A stretch of 26,351 bases of DNA, from contig NC_090615.1 in assembly GCF_004359215.1 (NCBI RefSeq), forward strand, positions 1,158,467-1,184,817, in the 5' to 3' direction. Below, in pieces: positions 1-8,118 of the stretch. Numbering within the stretch: the stretch's first letter is position 1; each line of letters begins with the position of its first letter. Below the pieces are notes generated by a model, which saw nothing but the letters and a program-made list of their open reading frames with translations, did no database searches and had not been told where the DNA came from. The DNA comes from Bremia lactucae. Its lineage: Eukaryota; Oomycota; Peronosporomycetes; Peronosporales; Peronosporaceae. Made by a program: the position numbers and the translations under genes.

Positions 1-348
1 TCTTAACGTGTAGTGAAATTTCACTACGCGTTTCATCACTGTTATCGATGCGCCTGTCGCTAGACGCACCGTCATCCTCGTTGGAGGGATGTCGCGCTCA
101 ATATATTTGAGCCTACTACCCTCTAGTGACTGGCGACGAATAAAGTTATTCGACGCTCCGCAGTCCACTAGGGCTTTAAGTGACAAATCATTTGTCACTT
201 TCAATTTCAAGGTGATGAGTGATACCTCATCACCAGGTGCAGAGACACATAATGATTGTGTGTCTGGAGCAACTTTTGTCAAGAGATTTGCAAATTCTCT
301 TGAGGTTGCTGGATCAGTAGGGCGTTGCGCCCCTACTGACCCCGTCCA
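1..348 (-). CDS. Retropepsin-like protease, partial, -1 frame relative to gag (copy A)
   Basis: The frame one base back from gag is open from the slippery site (348) to the window edge, 116 codons. It carries the aspartic protease signature D-C-G-A-S at 165-151, in the position of the usual D-S/T-G-A. The segment further downstream resembles copy B's 13386-13580 almost residue for residue. In LTR elements this enzyme cleaves the Gag and Gag-Pol precursors. It has no start codon of its own, so expression by -1 frameshifting from gag is the natural reading (see 314-354). A cysteine follows the catalytic aspartate, which is seen in other copies here and need not be inactivating. The C-terminal half lies outside the window. 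Confidence 0.8.
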
Positions 349-354
349 TTTTTT
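314..354 (-). promoter_or_regulatory. Candidate -1 ribosomal frameshift signal at gag/protease junction (copy A)
   Basis: Minus strand, gag frame: codons CCA-AAA-AAT at 356-348 form the heptamer A_AAA_AAT (354-348), which fits X_XXY_YYZ in the correct register. After an 8-nt spacer (347-340), TCAGTAGGG (339-331) pairs perfectly with CCCTACTGA (322-314) around an 8-nt loop that can form extra pairs. The gag TAG stop (335-333) lies inside the 5' arm. The protease frame is open on the -1 side. Copy B has A_AAA_AAC with a 7-nt spacer and the same stem. Heptamer-spacer-stem is the known architecture of -1 frameshift sites; function here is inferred. Confidence 0.6.
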
Positions 355-1214
355 GGCGGTCCGCCTCGCTGTTGCGATTTCGCAACAACGTCGGATCCGC
401 GACCGTTGCCCTTTTTGGCATACGATCCAAAATTACGTTCAGTACCTTTTGGTGCTGGACGTGGGGCACTACACTCATGAGCGTAATGTCCCAATTTTTG
501 GCAGCGATGGCATTTCTGCGATCGCTTATTATTCGAAAAGCGAGGTTTCTCGCTTTCGACATAGGAAAGGTCCATGGGTTCTGGACCTCCTAGTTCGTGT
601 CGTCTAGGTGGACGATATGATGACGAACTTGCTTGAGCCTGTCTCAAGCTAAAGTCCTCCTGTTCCGCTACGGATATTGCTTCTTCAAGCGTATCCAGTT
701 CCAAGCGGAACAGGTGGGTCTTTACGGGACCATCCGTAAGACCTTGCATGAACACCGTAATCAACGGGTGTTCATGGACTGGGTTATTGGTAATACAACT
801 CGCTAAGAGTCGTATGTGCTGGGCATATGCGTGCACATCACGCTTGCATTGCTTGAGTTTCATAAGCTCTGAACGAGCTCTGAACTCAACCCTTAGTAGT
901 CCAAACGTCTGATTGAGTCGGGTTTTAAAAGCCTCTAGCGACCCAAAGACGTATGGGTCGCGCAACTTAAGACCTAATGCCCAAGTTTTGGCACGACCTG
1001 CCAGATTTGATTGAGCGAATGCGACTTGCATTTGCTCGTCGATGATGTGACGTGCCCTTATGGTATCGTCCAACTCGACAAACCATCTAAAGAGGGAGTC
1101 TTCTTCGACTCCCCTATACTTAGAGATGTCAATCTTTAGAGTTTCGGGACGACGCATACGCGTATCCCAGGTACAGGACGTGATGCGTGTTTCGTAATCA
1201 TCGAACATGTCCAT
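333..1214 (-). CDS. gag: Ty3/gypsy Gag polyprotein with CCHC zinc knuckle (copy A)
   Basis: A complete 293-codon frame. The central part (about residues 25-190) resembles a retrotransposon Gag capsid domain, including the stretch LAGRAKTWALGL. A CCHC zinc knuckle CHRCQKLGHYAHEC (C-x2-C-x4-H-x4-C) lies near residue 240 in a basic tail, as expected for a nucleocapsid that binds the element's RNA. The start ATG at 1214 lies about 30 nt after the PBS and matches the ATG at 12136 in copy B. About 230 bp present in B (N-terminal third of gag) is missing here, joined in frame, so this Gag is an internal deletion product. The protease follows in the -1 frame. Confidence 0.88.
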   Translation of the reverse strand: MDMFDDYETRITSCTWDTRMRRPETLKIDISKYRGVEEDSLFRWFVELDDTIRARHIIDEQMQVAFAQSNLAGRAKTWALGLKLRDPYVFGSLEAFKTRLNQTFGLLRVEFRARSELMKLKQCKRDVHAYAQHIRLLASCITNNPVHEHPLITVFMQGLTDGPVKTHLFRLELDTLEEAISVAEQEDFSLRQAQASSSSYRPPRRHELGGPEPMDLSYVESEKPRFSNNKRSQKCHRCQKLGHYAHECSAPRPAPKGTERNFGSYAKKGNGRGSDVVAKSQQRGGPPKNGRGQ

Positions 1215-1244
1215 GTAAGATGATTGGAACTGTGGTCCTTGGAC

Positions 1245-1263
1245 GGACTACAAAGTGCTACCA
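1245..1263 (-). other. Putative primer-binding site of copy A
   Basis: TGGTAGCACTTTGTAGTCC begins two nucleotides after the LTR end. TGG is the expected complement of a tRNA CCA tail. The same 19-mer follows the LTR of copy B (12088-12106), and element E has TGGTAGCACTT at the same offset. The first eight bases would pair with a tRNA ending TGCTACCA, as in many initiator-Met tRNAs; the primer identity is inferred only. Confidence 0.55.
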
Positions 1264-1265
1264 GG

Positions 1266-1697
1266 TGTAACGGGGCACTGCCGACTTGTACGGCTTCAGC
1301 ACAAGTCCACTTCGCACCGCCTCAGTGCGAGTGGTGTCTCACGTCTTTTCACATACACTAGTACGTGTTGAGGAAGTCTTCTCTTAAAAACACTTGCTTT
1401 AAGAGGGTTAAATGAAAATTGTAGTTCATATAATTAAGCTCTTTTTTCTATCTACTTAATACTAACTTAATCATAAGCTTATACAAATATGTACTAAAAG
1501 TCTTATCTATCTTTCTCTTTGCGCGCGTCGCGCTGACTGGACCGCGGAAGAAGTAGATATAATGGTCTATATCTACCGATAATAAGTCTTTAGAATATTA
1601 CTCGGTAAAATAATTTTCAATAAATAATATCTTCTCATCTGAAGCAGTGTGAAGCGGACTTGTACTGAAACAGTACAAGTCGCAGTGCCCCGTTACA
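1266..1697 (-). repeat. 5' LTR of copy A
   Basis: The minus strand begins TGTAACGGGGCACTGC (from 1697) and ends GCAGTGCCCCGTTACA (to 1266), so it has the TG...CA ends and long near-perfect terminal inverted repeats. It is about 432 bp, matching about 429 bp for the LTR of copy B, with clear similarity across most of the length (for instance the CCGCGGTCCAG segment and the polypurine stretch AAAGAGAAAGATAGATAAGA). Each end carries a GACTTGTAC...GTACAAGTC-type hairpin; the one at 1657-1681 has perfect 11-bp arms around AAA. Confidence 0.8.
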
Positions 1698-1797
1698 CCG
1701 TTACACTACACGTCAGTATCAAGTCGCATCACCTTCACTGTAATTGTGCAGGTTGGCTAGTACTGTTATCTGTCCTAGCGTAAGGTGCCCCGTTACA
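1698..1797. repeat. Remnant LTR end
   Basis: Immediately outside the copy A LTR there is a second short CCGTTACA and, at 1784-1797, GGTGCCCCGTTACA. The latter is close to the reverse complement of the LTR start at 18189 (TGTTACGGGGCACC). I read this as about 100 bp left from a different LTR of the same broad group, next to which copy A inserted. It could also be a longer LTR variant of A. Confidence 0.35.
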
Positions 1798-2410
1798 TGT
1801 ATTAAGTAGTGCCTCAGTATGGAAAGTCAATTGATATGCTTTATGCATACCTTTACAATCTTAAAACGAAGTAGAGACTGTTCATTATTTACATACTTTT
1901 CAATGAACTCTACATGACTTGTAGAAAGGTGGTGGCTCCGAGCAATGTGAATATCTATTCATATGTAAGCGACCAATGTCAGCTTACCGATTCAGCTACA
2001 TTCCTAAAAGGTTACTCATGCAACAGTATTCATTATTAAGTAAATTTTCGAAATTAAACTTATCCTTTTCTTCAACGTTTAAAGTAGCAATTTAGATTTA
2101 TAAACTAAACTTTATACTTTTAAACGATTGATAAATATAATGTTTATTTCCTAAAATTCAAATATATAATATGAGCACAAGAAAATTCACAAACTCTGGT
2201 TCTTTCTTTTTTTATTCAAAATGAATTACTATTTTGAAAATTTAACGTTTTCTTTTTCCTTTTACTTATAAGAACAAAACCTCACTAAACCAATGGAAAA
2301 ATGAGAGCACAATGAATAAAAACTAAATCGTCACGTTACTTATAACTATTTAAAAAGACATTTGCAGTATGTCGTCGTCTGTCACCAAGCATTTTCAATC
2401 CGAAAACCTC
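1798..2410. other. AT-rich intergenic spacer downstream of the glucan-synthesis gene
   Basis: This 613-bp stretch contains no credible coding frame. It is strongly AT-rich from about 2035 onward and holds many A/T runs. It contains the 3' untranslated region and polyadenylation region of the minus-strand gene ending at 2411. I see no repeat family that I can name. Confidence 0.6.
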
Positions 2411-4711
2411 TTACACAAAATTTTGACTGTAATTGTCCCGTGGTCTTCCATTCGTGCTGTTGTTGCCATGAGACTGTCGATCACCGTCGTTCTTAACAAG
2501 GCCATCGTTGCTGCGGGTACTCGAGCCTGCCGCAGTCTTGGACTGTTTTTTCAGCAAAATGTCGGCTTTCTTTTCTTTCGTAGCCGACCTCATGATGGCA
2601 AGAAAACTGCAAAAGACCGTCATGATCGCCACGCCAATTGCCATGCCAAAAGGTGGTCCGTACGAATTCGTCATAAGGGATTTCGTCGTAATCGAACTTG
2701 ACGACGAACTCGACACGGCCGTGGTACAACGTGGACCCCCCCATGACGACGAGTACGTACATTCACATCGTTTCTTAACACACTTGCCCGTCTTGAGCAA
2801 AGTTTTGCCAAGAATGCCACCAATCGTACAGTCATCGTCGACACGACAGAATGCTTTGCCTGCCACGACCTTGTGCGGATTGTCATCGTCTACATATTCG
2901 TTTAAATGTCCATCGATCCACTCTTTGCTTGGATGACTTTTGGGGTCACATCCTATTGACATGTAATTATCCTCTTCAAGATCATTGGCCAAATCTTGGT
3001 ATAACCGAATGTAATCAATTTTAAGGTACAATGGAAACGCGTCACAAATTTTGTTCACAAGAGGGTCCGTCCCGTCTCCACGGCATTCTTTGCCGGCATT
3101 TGGAGGCATGGCCCCCCATGAACTCGAGAGTGCAACGTTAAAAATCACATAGAGGGGTTCTTCCAACATGATTTTCTGAGGGTTGGTTTTATTGGCATTC
3201 TGAGGAGCGTCCCAAATTGCTTCGGAAGGGACTTCAAAGAGTGGACTCCCTTCTAAATTCCATCGTACATACCCGTTTTTGCCCGTGACCCATTCGAGCT
3301 GATACGTCACAAAACCGAGGTACGCGCCAACATGGACAGGCCAATTGGACGATATGGCATCCATTTGGTAATTAAAAGAGCTCATGGCGTTGGATTTTGC
3401 GGTCTTATTTTCGTCACGGGGCATGGCACACTTCCAAAAAGTATTGTCCGGGTCACATAAGTACGCCCCCGTGTAGACATTGATGAGAGGGAAGCACGTG
3501 CCATTGGAATTAATCCCCCAATAATCGTCCCCCATGCCATCAATGAGACTTATATCCCCATTCACATCTTTCGAAGCAGGACAAGTATCACTTGAGCACG
3601 TATTCTCGACAATCCCTGCTTTCACCGAAGCGGCCACGGTTTGGTACGTTTGCTTTTCTTTGCCGTTAGATTTGCAAAAATTATTGGCCGAGTACCGAAG
3701 CCCTTGGTACCACGTCTTGTGACCTCGTTCTTTTTTATACAACGCCGTCGGGACATCTGGTAAGTTCGCACCCGGGGTCTTACACGCTCCTGAGTAAATA
3801 CACCCCTCTCCGTCGATACCGTAATTAATCCCCTTGATACGAAACTCGTCGGGCATGCCCGGTCCAATTTGTAATGACGACGACACGAGTCCCGCCGCTC
3901 CTTCCAGTACATCAATTTCGGGGGCACCACGACCTTGGTTAGGGTTTAATCCATACCCCGGGTTATCATTGCACGCACTTATGCGTTGGTACGTTGGTTC
4001 GAACAAATCCGGTTCGCACTCATCGTACGAAAATGGCCACATTCGGTTCGTTGAGGCCGAAAAAATGGCACGACCAAGATTGCCCATCATCCAAACCCCC
4101 GGCCACGTTGGGTAATAGTCACCAGCCGACACCCGCGTACTAGGTCCCGTGGCAATGTCTGGATTGCCCGAGTCTGGGGTCACCACACCAGGGAGTTGCA
4201 CACGAACTTCGATCATCCCACCTTGGTAGCAAAATTTGTTCCACGATTGGACCATGGCTGCTCGGTAGAAAAAGTAAGCATCTACAAAACCAGGGGGGTG
4301 CGTGTACATATTGTACACATGTATGATATTGACTTCATCGACCGATTTAATGTAAAAGTAGCACGTGCCGTCACTATCACAAGCCGTGGACGTCATATTG
4401 TGCGAATAGAGCTCAAGCGCTCCATTCACGCCATCGGGTTTTTCTAAAGACGTCCAAATATGGTCGTGTCCGGGTCGAAAACTTCGTTTCGGCGTATTAA
4501 ACTCATCACTCATGACAAGGTCCCACGGCCGACCGCGCGACGAGATGTACGATTGACGATCTGCAGGCGTGGCAGGGTCGACCCAGGCTCGAATACCTGA
4601 TTTTGTCGGGTACGTCGTGGTATACGGCTCTTCCTTGGCGACTATGATGGTCAAGAGGACGGCCAAGAGGATGATGATACGAAAGACATTCGTGAATTGA
4701 GTAGGTCGCAT
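2411..4711 (-). CDS. KRE6/SKN1-like beta-glucan synthesis protein (GH16 fold)
   Basis: A 766-residue membrane protein resembling the KRE6/SKN1 family, which assists beta-1,6-glucan assembly in fungal secretory compartments and has oomycete counterparts. Order: hydrophobic N-terminal segment at about 9-25 (signal peptide or anchor); the family's LVMSDEFN block at 65-72; GGMIEVRVQLPG at 164-175; WPGVWMMGNLG at 203-213; the GH16 catalytic-type motif EIDVLE at 265-270; a cysteine-rich EGF-like segment at about 622-662; a serine-rich linker; and a transmembrane helix at about 687-706 followed by a basic tail. The catalytic-motif acids are present. Topology differs from yeast Kre6, which has a cytosolic N-terminus and one internal anchor. 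The ATG at 4711 sits just before the hydrophobic segment. No intron is needed. Confidence 0.88.
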   Translation of the reverse strand: MRPTQFTNVFRIIILLAVLLTIIVAKEEPYTTTYPTKSGIRAWVDPATPADRQSYISSRGRPWDLVMSDEFNTPKRSFRPGHDHIWTSLEKPDGVNGALELYSHNMTSTACDSDGTCYFYIKSVDEVNIIHVYNMYTHPPGFVDAYFFYRAAMVQSWNKFCYQGGMIEVRVQLPGVVTPDSGNPDIATGPSTRVSAGDYYPTWPGVWMMGNLGRAIFSASTNRMWPFSYDECEPDLFEPTYQRISACNDNPGYGLNPNQGRGAPEIDVLEGAAGLVSSSLQIGPGMPDEFRIKGINYGIDGEGCIYSGACKTPGANLPDVPTALYKKERGHKTWYQGLRYSANNFCKSNGKEKQTYQTVAASVKAGIVENTCSSDTCPASKDVNGDISLIDGMGDDYWGINSNGTCFPLINVYTGAYLCDPDNTFWKCAMPRDENKTAKSNAMSSFNYQMDAISSNWPVHVGAYLGFVTYQLEWVTGKNGYVRWNLEGSPLFEVPSEAIWDAPQNANKTNPQKIMLEEPLYVIFNVALSSSWGAMPPNAGKECRGDGTDPLVNKICDAFPLYLKIDYIRLYQDLANDLEEDNYMSIGCDPKSHPSKEWIDGHLNEYVDDDNPHKVVAGKAFCRVDDDCTIGGILGKTLLKTGKCVKKRCECTYSSSWGGPRCTTAVSSSSSSSITTKSLMTNSYGPPFGMAIGVAIMTVFCSFLAIMRSATKEKKADILLKKQSKTAAGSSTRSNDGLVKNDGDRQSHGNNSTNGRPRDNYSQNFV

Positions 4712-5480
4712 ACTATCGTGGAAAAGAGACTCGTGGTGTTAGCAGCGAGTTGCCAAGTGACGGCCATCTGAAGCACATCCCCGCATCAGAGCTCGACCTT
4801 TGTATATTACTGCCAATCACGTCCCACGGCAAGAGGCTCAGTTCGAAACAAATAGACGATATCGCGCGATATGACCGCGGAGCAAAAAACCACGTGTCTC
4901 TTAAATGTTGGGGGGGCGCATGCGGTCAAGAATTTATAAAAACTGGTGCGTCATAAAGATTCATGGTGTAGCGTAGTCACGATTTTATATGAAGCTGCAA
5001 CTTGACTGTCGACGCTTTTCGGAAAGAACAGGCACGGAGATGTGTCACGATAACACAACGTGCGACAAAGGGACGAAGGTTTTTTTTAGAGTATTTATCT
5101 TATTATATTTCCGAGAGTTAAGGCATTTTTTGGGCAGATTGTATTCGTAATAAAATCCTTGTTGGAGTTGCGCCTTTTCTTAGTCAGCTGGCTTGTATGC
5201 ATTTACACGTACTCAACTTGTGCTAGCTGGTGCGTTCTAAAACTAGTGCGAGCTAATCGTGCAGCATTGCTGTTGTAGCAATCTTCAAAATAGTTAAGCA
5301 ATTTGCCGAAAATTGCAATCTAATAAAATATTTTTTTAGAAAATAGCGCGTCGAGCCGATTTCCATGGCTCTTTTAATATTGAAATTGGCTTCATCTATA
5401 TTATAAATTAATTTTAGAACCATTTCTTAATTTGATTTGATTATCAGGCAAGGATGGTCACATAAATATAAGAAGCGAAC
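4712..5480. other. Intergenic region between two minus-strand genes
   Basis: This 769-bp spacer holds the 5' region of the KRE6/SKN1-like gene and the 3' region of the transporter ending at 5481. The part near 5060-5460 is AT-rich. A 68-codon plus-strand frame at 4750-4956 has no recognisable features and I do not call it a gene. I see no clear oomycete initiator motif (TCAYTTY type) near the 4711 start. Confidence 0.6.
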
Positions 5481-7235
5481 TTACAACATCTTTAAATTCG
5501 TAATGATGGCAAGAATTAGCAATACTGCATAAAGTAGTACAATGAATGTAGCACCTCTTCTGCTAAAGCCTCCAAAAACACGAAATTGCTGAGCTTCAAG
5601 CTTGGATCGTGGAAGCCATGGCACGGCCGCAACCGCAAATAAGTTTACTGTAGCATAGGCCACCGCCGCGAAGAGGACACGCGCTCGTGTGCTGAGCGAA
5701 TCTTCATTGATCAACTTTTGTGTGTTCAAGGAATTTGTAATCAAATGTGCAACTGTATTTCGAACCGAAGCTGCAAGTCCTTGACCCGAAAGCACAAGGC
5801 CCATCGTGATGCCCTCGCATCCCACATGCGCAATCTCTGTAGCTGACAGCACGGTTAGAAATGAAAGCCATGCCATGGGCCATGCCTTCAGCCCCGTCAA
5901 GATCGCAAAGTACCATTTCGCACGAATTGTATTGGTCGTAATCAGAGTAGCTTCTATTAAAGCACACATGACCATAATGACAGTCCCAATAATAGCCAAT
6001 TGCCGCCACGCTGTGCTTAATAGTCTCCATTTTGCATAAAGCAATGCCACAAAGGTCCCAGCGCTTGTGAACACGAGTACCCACGGATTTTCAGTGTCAT
6101 TTATACGAGAAAAGCCACTCCAACTCGCAAGAGCTTTCTCCACACTCGGGTCCTTGGCATTCAGCAGAACCCCAAATAGCAATAAAAACAATAATACACG
6201 ATGCGTCACTTTTTCATGGCAGATTTCCCAAAGCTGTAAGAAGCCCGTACGCAAAGCCGATGCAATTCCCATGTGATCGGTAAACGTAACAAAAGATTCT
6301 TGTTCATCTTCCTGCACAAATGCAAAAATAAAGGGTAGAACGACTACTGAGGTAATGACAACCGCCGCACTCGTGTTAAAGAGTGTTAGACTTGGCTGGA
6401 ATTGGGCGACCGCGAGGTGCGCCGTCAACGCCCCAGCTTGCCACAGAATAATAAATAGTGTTGCCAATCCTCCACGTTCATTTAAAACCTCGCGTTGTCC
6501 AAAGCCTACAATCAAAGCCATGGCTGCCACCCACGATAGCTGAAGCGCGATACTGCCAATGAGACTGAAAGCTTCGAGGAGGCGTCCAAAGACTGCGTTC
6601 GACTGTTTGACACTGCGAATAGTGATTATATTAATGATGCAAATACTTGCGAAGCTCAATGCACATAGCAACCATCCCAAAGCAATGTACGCTTTCCGAC
6701 GCGTGCCAAAAATTGGTACACAGTCTGAAAGAAGTCCAAGCACTACAGAAAAAATATTTCCCCAGTCTAATAAGGCTGTGCCATGGACATATTGCCTTTG
6801 ATAATCGTTCGTCATTGTCAATAAGAGCAATGGGCGGTAAGCAGCACGGACAAACGCGACGGTCGCTCCTGAAGCAAATGCTGATATGGCAAGCCCCGCG
6901 TGCCATGAACCGAGGAGTGCAATGGGAGCTAATCCACTACGTAAACTTCCTTGAACTCGATAGTTAAATAGGACGTTGTCGAAAGCAAACTCTCGTTGCG
7001 AGAAAGAAATGGAGTCCATGGGTGTCATTACCTGCTCATGGTCTGATGAGTAGCTAATAGCGTCAATGTCGTCCAGCTCGTGGCTCGACATTCGAGAGAG
7101 GGCTGGAAGCTGCAATTCCTTTCGGGAATGTGACAGTGTCAAAGATTTATCGAGCATCTCGGCTCGCGAGTCGGATAATTTAATCGGTCGAAAGCTCGTC
7201 ACGCCATGATCGACGTCAAAATGGCGATCCTGCAT
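5481..7235 (-). CDS. BT1/folate-biopterin-transporter-like membrane carrier (first paralogue)
   Basis: A 584-residue polytopic membrane protein. About 95 polar residues at the N-terminus are followed by roughly 12 hydrophobic segments. The best landmark is DCVPIFGTRRKAYIALGW at 171-188, the loop after an early helix that in BT1/FBT carriers reads D-x-x-P-I-x-G-x-R-R-K-x-Y. Members of this branch of the major facilitator superfamily move folates or pterins in trypanosomatids, plants and cyanobacteria; oomycetes have large expanded sets of unknown substrate. The C-terminus (KLEAQQFRVFGGFS then a last helix) matches the other transporter in this window, which marks the two as paralogues. Substrate and membrane location are not deducible. 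The ATG at 7235 is the first in frame. Confidence 0.78.
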   Translation of the reverse strand: MQDRHFDVDHGVTSFRPIKLSDSRAEMLDKSLTLSHSRKELQLPALSRMSSHELDDIDAISYSSDHEQVMTPMDSISFSQREFAFDNVLFNYRVQGSLRSGLAPIALLGSWHAGLAISAFASGATVAFVRAAYRPLLLLTMTNDYQRQYVHGTALLDWGNIFSVVLGLLSDCVPIFGTRRKAYIALGWLLCALSFASICIINIITIRSVKQSNAVFGRLLEAFSLIGSIALQLSWVAAMALIVGFGQREVLNERGGLATLFIILWQAGALTAHLAVAQFQPSLTLFNTSAAVVITSVVVLPFIFAFVQEDEQESFVTFTDHMGIASALRTGFLQLWEICHEKVTHRVLLFLLLFGVLLNAKDPSVEKALASWSGFSRINDTENPWVLVFTSAGTFVALLYAKWRLLSTAWRQLAIIGTVIMVMCALIEATLITTNTIRAKWYFAILTGLKAWPMAWLSFLTVLSATEIAHVGCEGITMGLVLSGQGLAASVRNTVAHLITNSLNTQKLINEDSLSTRARVLFAAVAYATVNLFAVAAVPWLPRSKLEAQQFRVFGGFSRRGATFIVLLYAVLLILAIITNLKML

Positions 7236-7778
7236 ATAGCTTCCTGGGGTGAATCACAATGTACGTGCTAGGAGGATCCTTTTTGGACCGTGACAAGCCA
7301 TTGTAAGGATTTTCGGTCCAGTGCGTCATAGATAGTTGAAGTTACAGGCTATTGCGTAGGTTCAGCGCAATACGTCGCAAAATGTTCGAATTCTTTGGCA
7401 AGGGGTTTATGACGAAGCTGCTACATTTCAATCTATGACAGAAAATGTATGGGACCTTAAAATATATTCTTCATAAGAGGTCTATCATTTGAAGTGCTGA
7501 CCACAACGTTTAATGGATGGCTGCCATGGCATTAACGGTCCAGTTAGCAAGGCCGAAGACACGCAAGTCTACAGCCAGGTATCTTTACGACCACAAGGAT
7601 ATTAAGAATAAGAAATAGTCTCCCGAGATGCGAGCGAACTTTGCATGTTGCCTGCATGACTTCCGGTAAAATCTTGCTTATCGGTAGATAAGTGGTGATT
7701 ACAAAGCACTGGTGCGTAACTTAAGTTCGTTGCGAGCTCGACACCAGGAAAAAAAATACTAGATAAGTCTAAGTATAT
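7236..7778. other. Intergenic region upstream of the first transporter
   Basis: A 543-bp spacer with no credible coding frame. It contains the promoter region of the minus-strand gene starting at 7235. The only local structure I see is a short inverted pair, TGGACCG near 7284 and CGGTCCA near 7315. No repeat family is recognisable before the MITE at 7785. Confidence 0.5.
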
Positions 7779-7784
7779 TTAATA

Positions 7785-8064
7785 AGGGAACCGCTAATGA
7801 ACCCTCACCTTTCGAATCTGATGAGCCCTCACCCACTAATTGATTTATCAAATTCACTCATTTTTATAACTAATTCAATGGTCAAATCCACTCATTTTTA
7901 TTGTACCACCACATGACCTTGGTGCAATAAAAATGAGTGACTTTGACCAATCAATTAGCCATAAAAATGAGTCAATTTGACCAATCAATTAGTGGTGACC
8001 AATCAATTAGCCATAAAAATAAGTCAATTTGACCAATCAATTAGTGGGTAATGAGCGATTCCCT
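7785..8064. mobile_element. Foldback MITE with 6-bp target-site duplication
   Basis: A 280-bp non-coding element. The left end AGGGAACCGCTAATGA is the imperfect inverse of the right end TAATGAGCGATTCCCT. The whole unit folds on itself through repeats of CACTCATTTTTAT and ATAAAAATGAGTG around about 7900. It is flanked by direct TTAATA copies at 7779-7784 and 8065-8070. The right half holds a 52-bp tandem duplication (7945-7996 and 7997-8048, two differences). It encodes nothing and would depend on a transposase elsewhere. The superfamily is undecided: a TTAA or TA target within TTAATA is equally possible. It ends about 50 bp from the acyltransferase stop codon and so may lie in its transcript tail. 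Confidence 0.7.
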
Positions 8065-8118
8065 TTAATAATTGGTAAGAACTTCGCTAAATACATAGTA
8101 GGAGTGTTTGTCTTCTCC

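Larger units (their letters stand above)
1..1697 (-). mobile_element. Ty3/gypsy retrotransposon copy A, 5' part (LTR, PBS, gag, protease)
   Basis: Read on the minus strand, the order is LTR (1697-1266), a 2-nt gap, a putative primer-binding site (1263-1245), a short leader, gag (1214-333) and a protease frame that leaves the window at position 1. Gag followed by retropepsin is the normal LTR-retrotransposon order, and the zinc knuckle and protease style fit Ty3/gypsy. The same family occurs in inverse orientation at 11657-13740 (copy B). Compared with B, copy A lacks about 230 bp near the gag start (B positions about 12182-12411) but keeps an open gag frame. Reverse transcriptase and the 3' LTR lie outside the window. 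Confidence 0.9.

Noticed and set aside
89..607. 172-codon plus-strand frame at the left edge
   Set aside because: It is antisense to the gag and protease of copy A, which have clear zinc-knuckle and active-site motifs.
4750..4956. Small plus-strand gene in the intergenic region
   Set aside because: 68 codons with no recognisable domain or promoter, overlapping the 5' region of a minus-strand gene.
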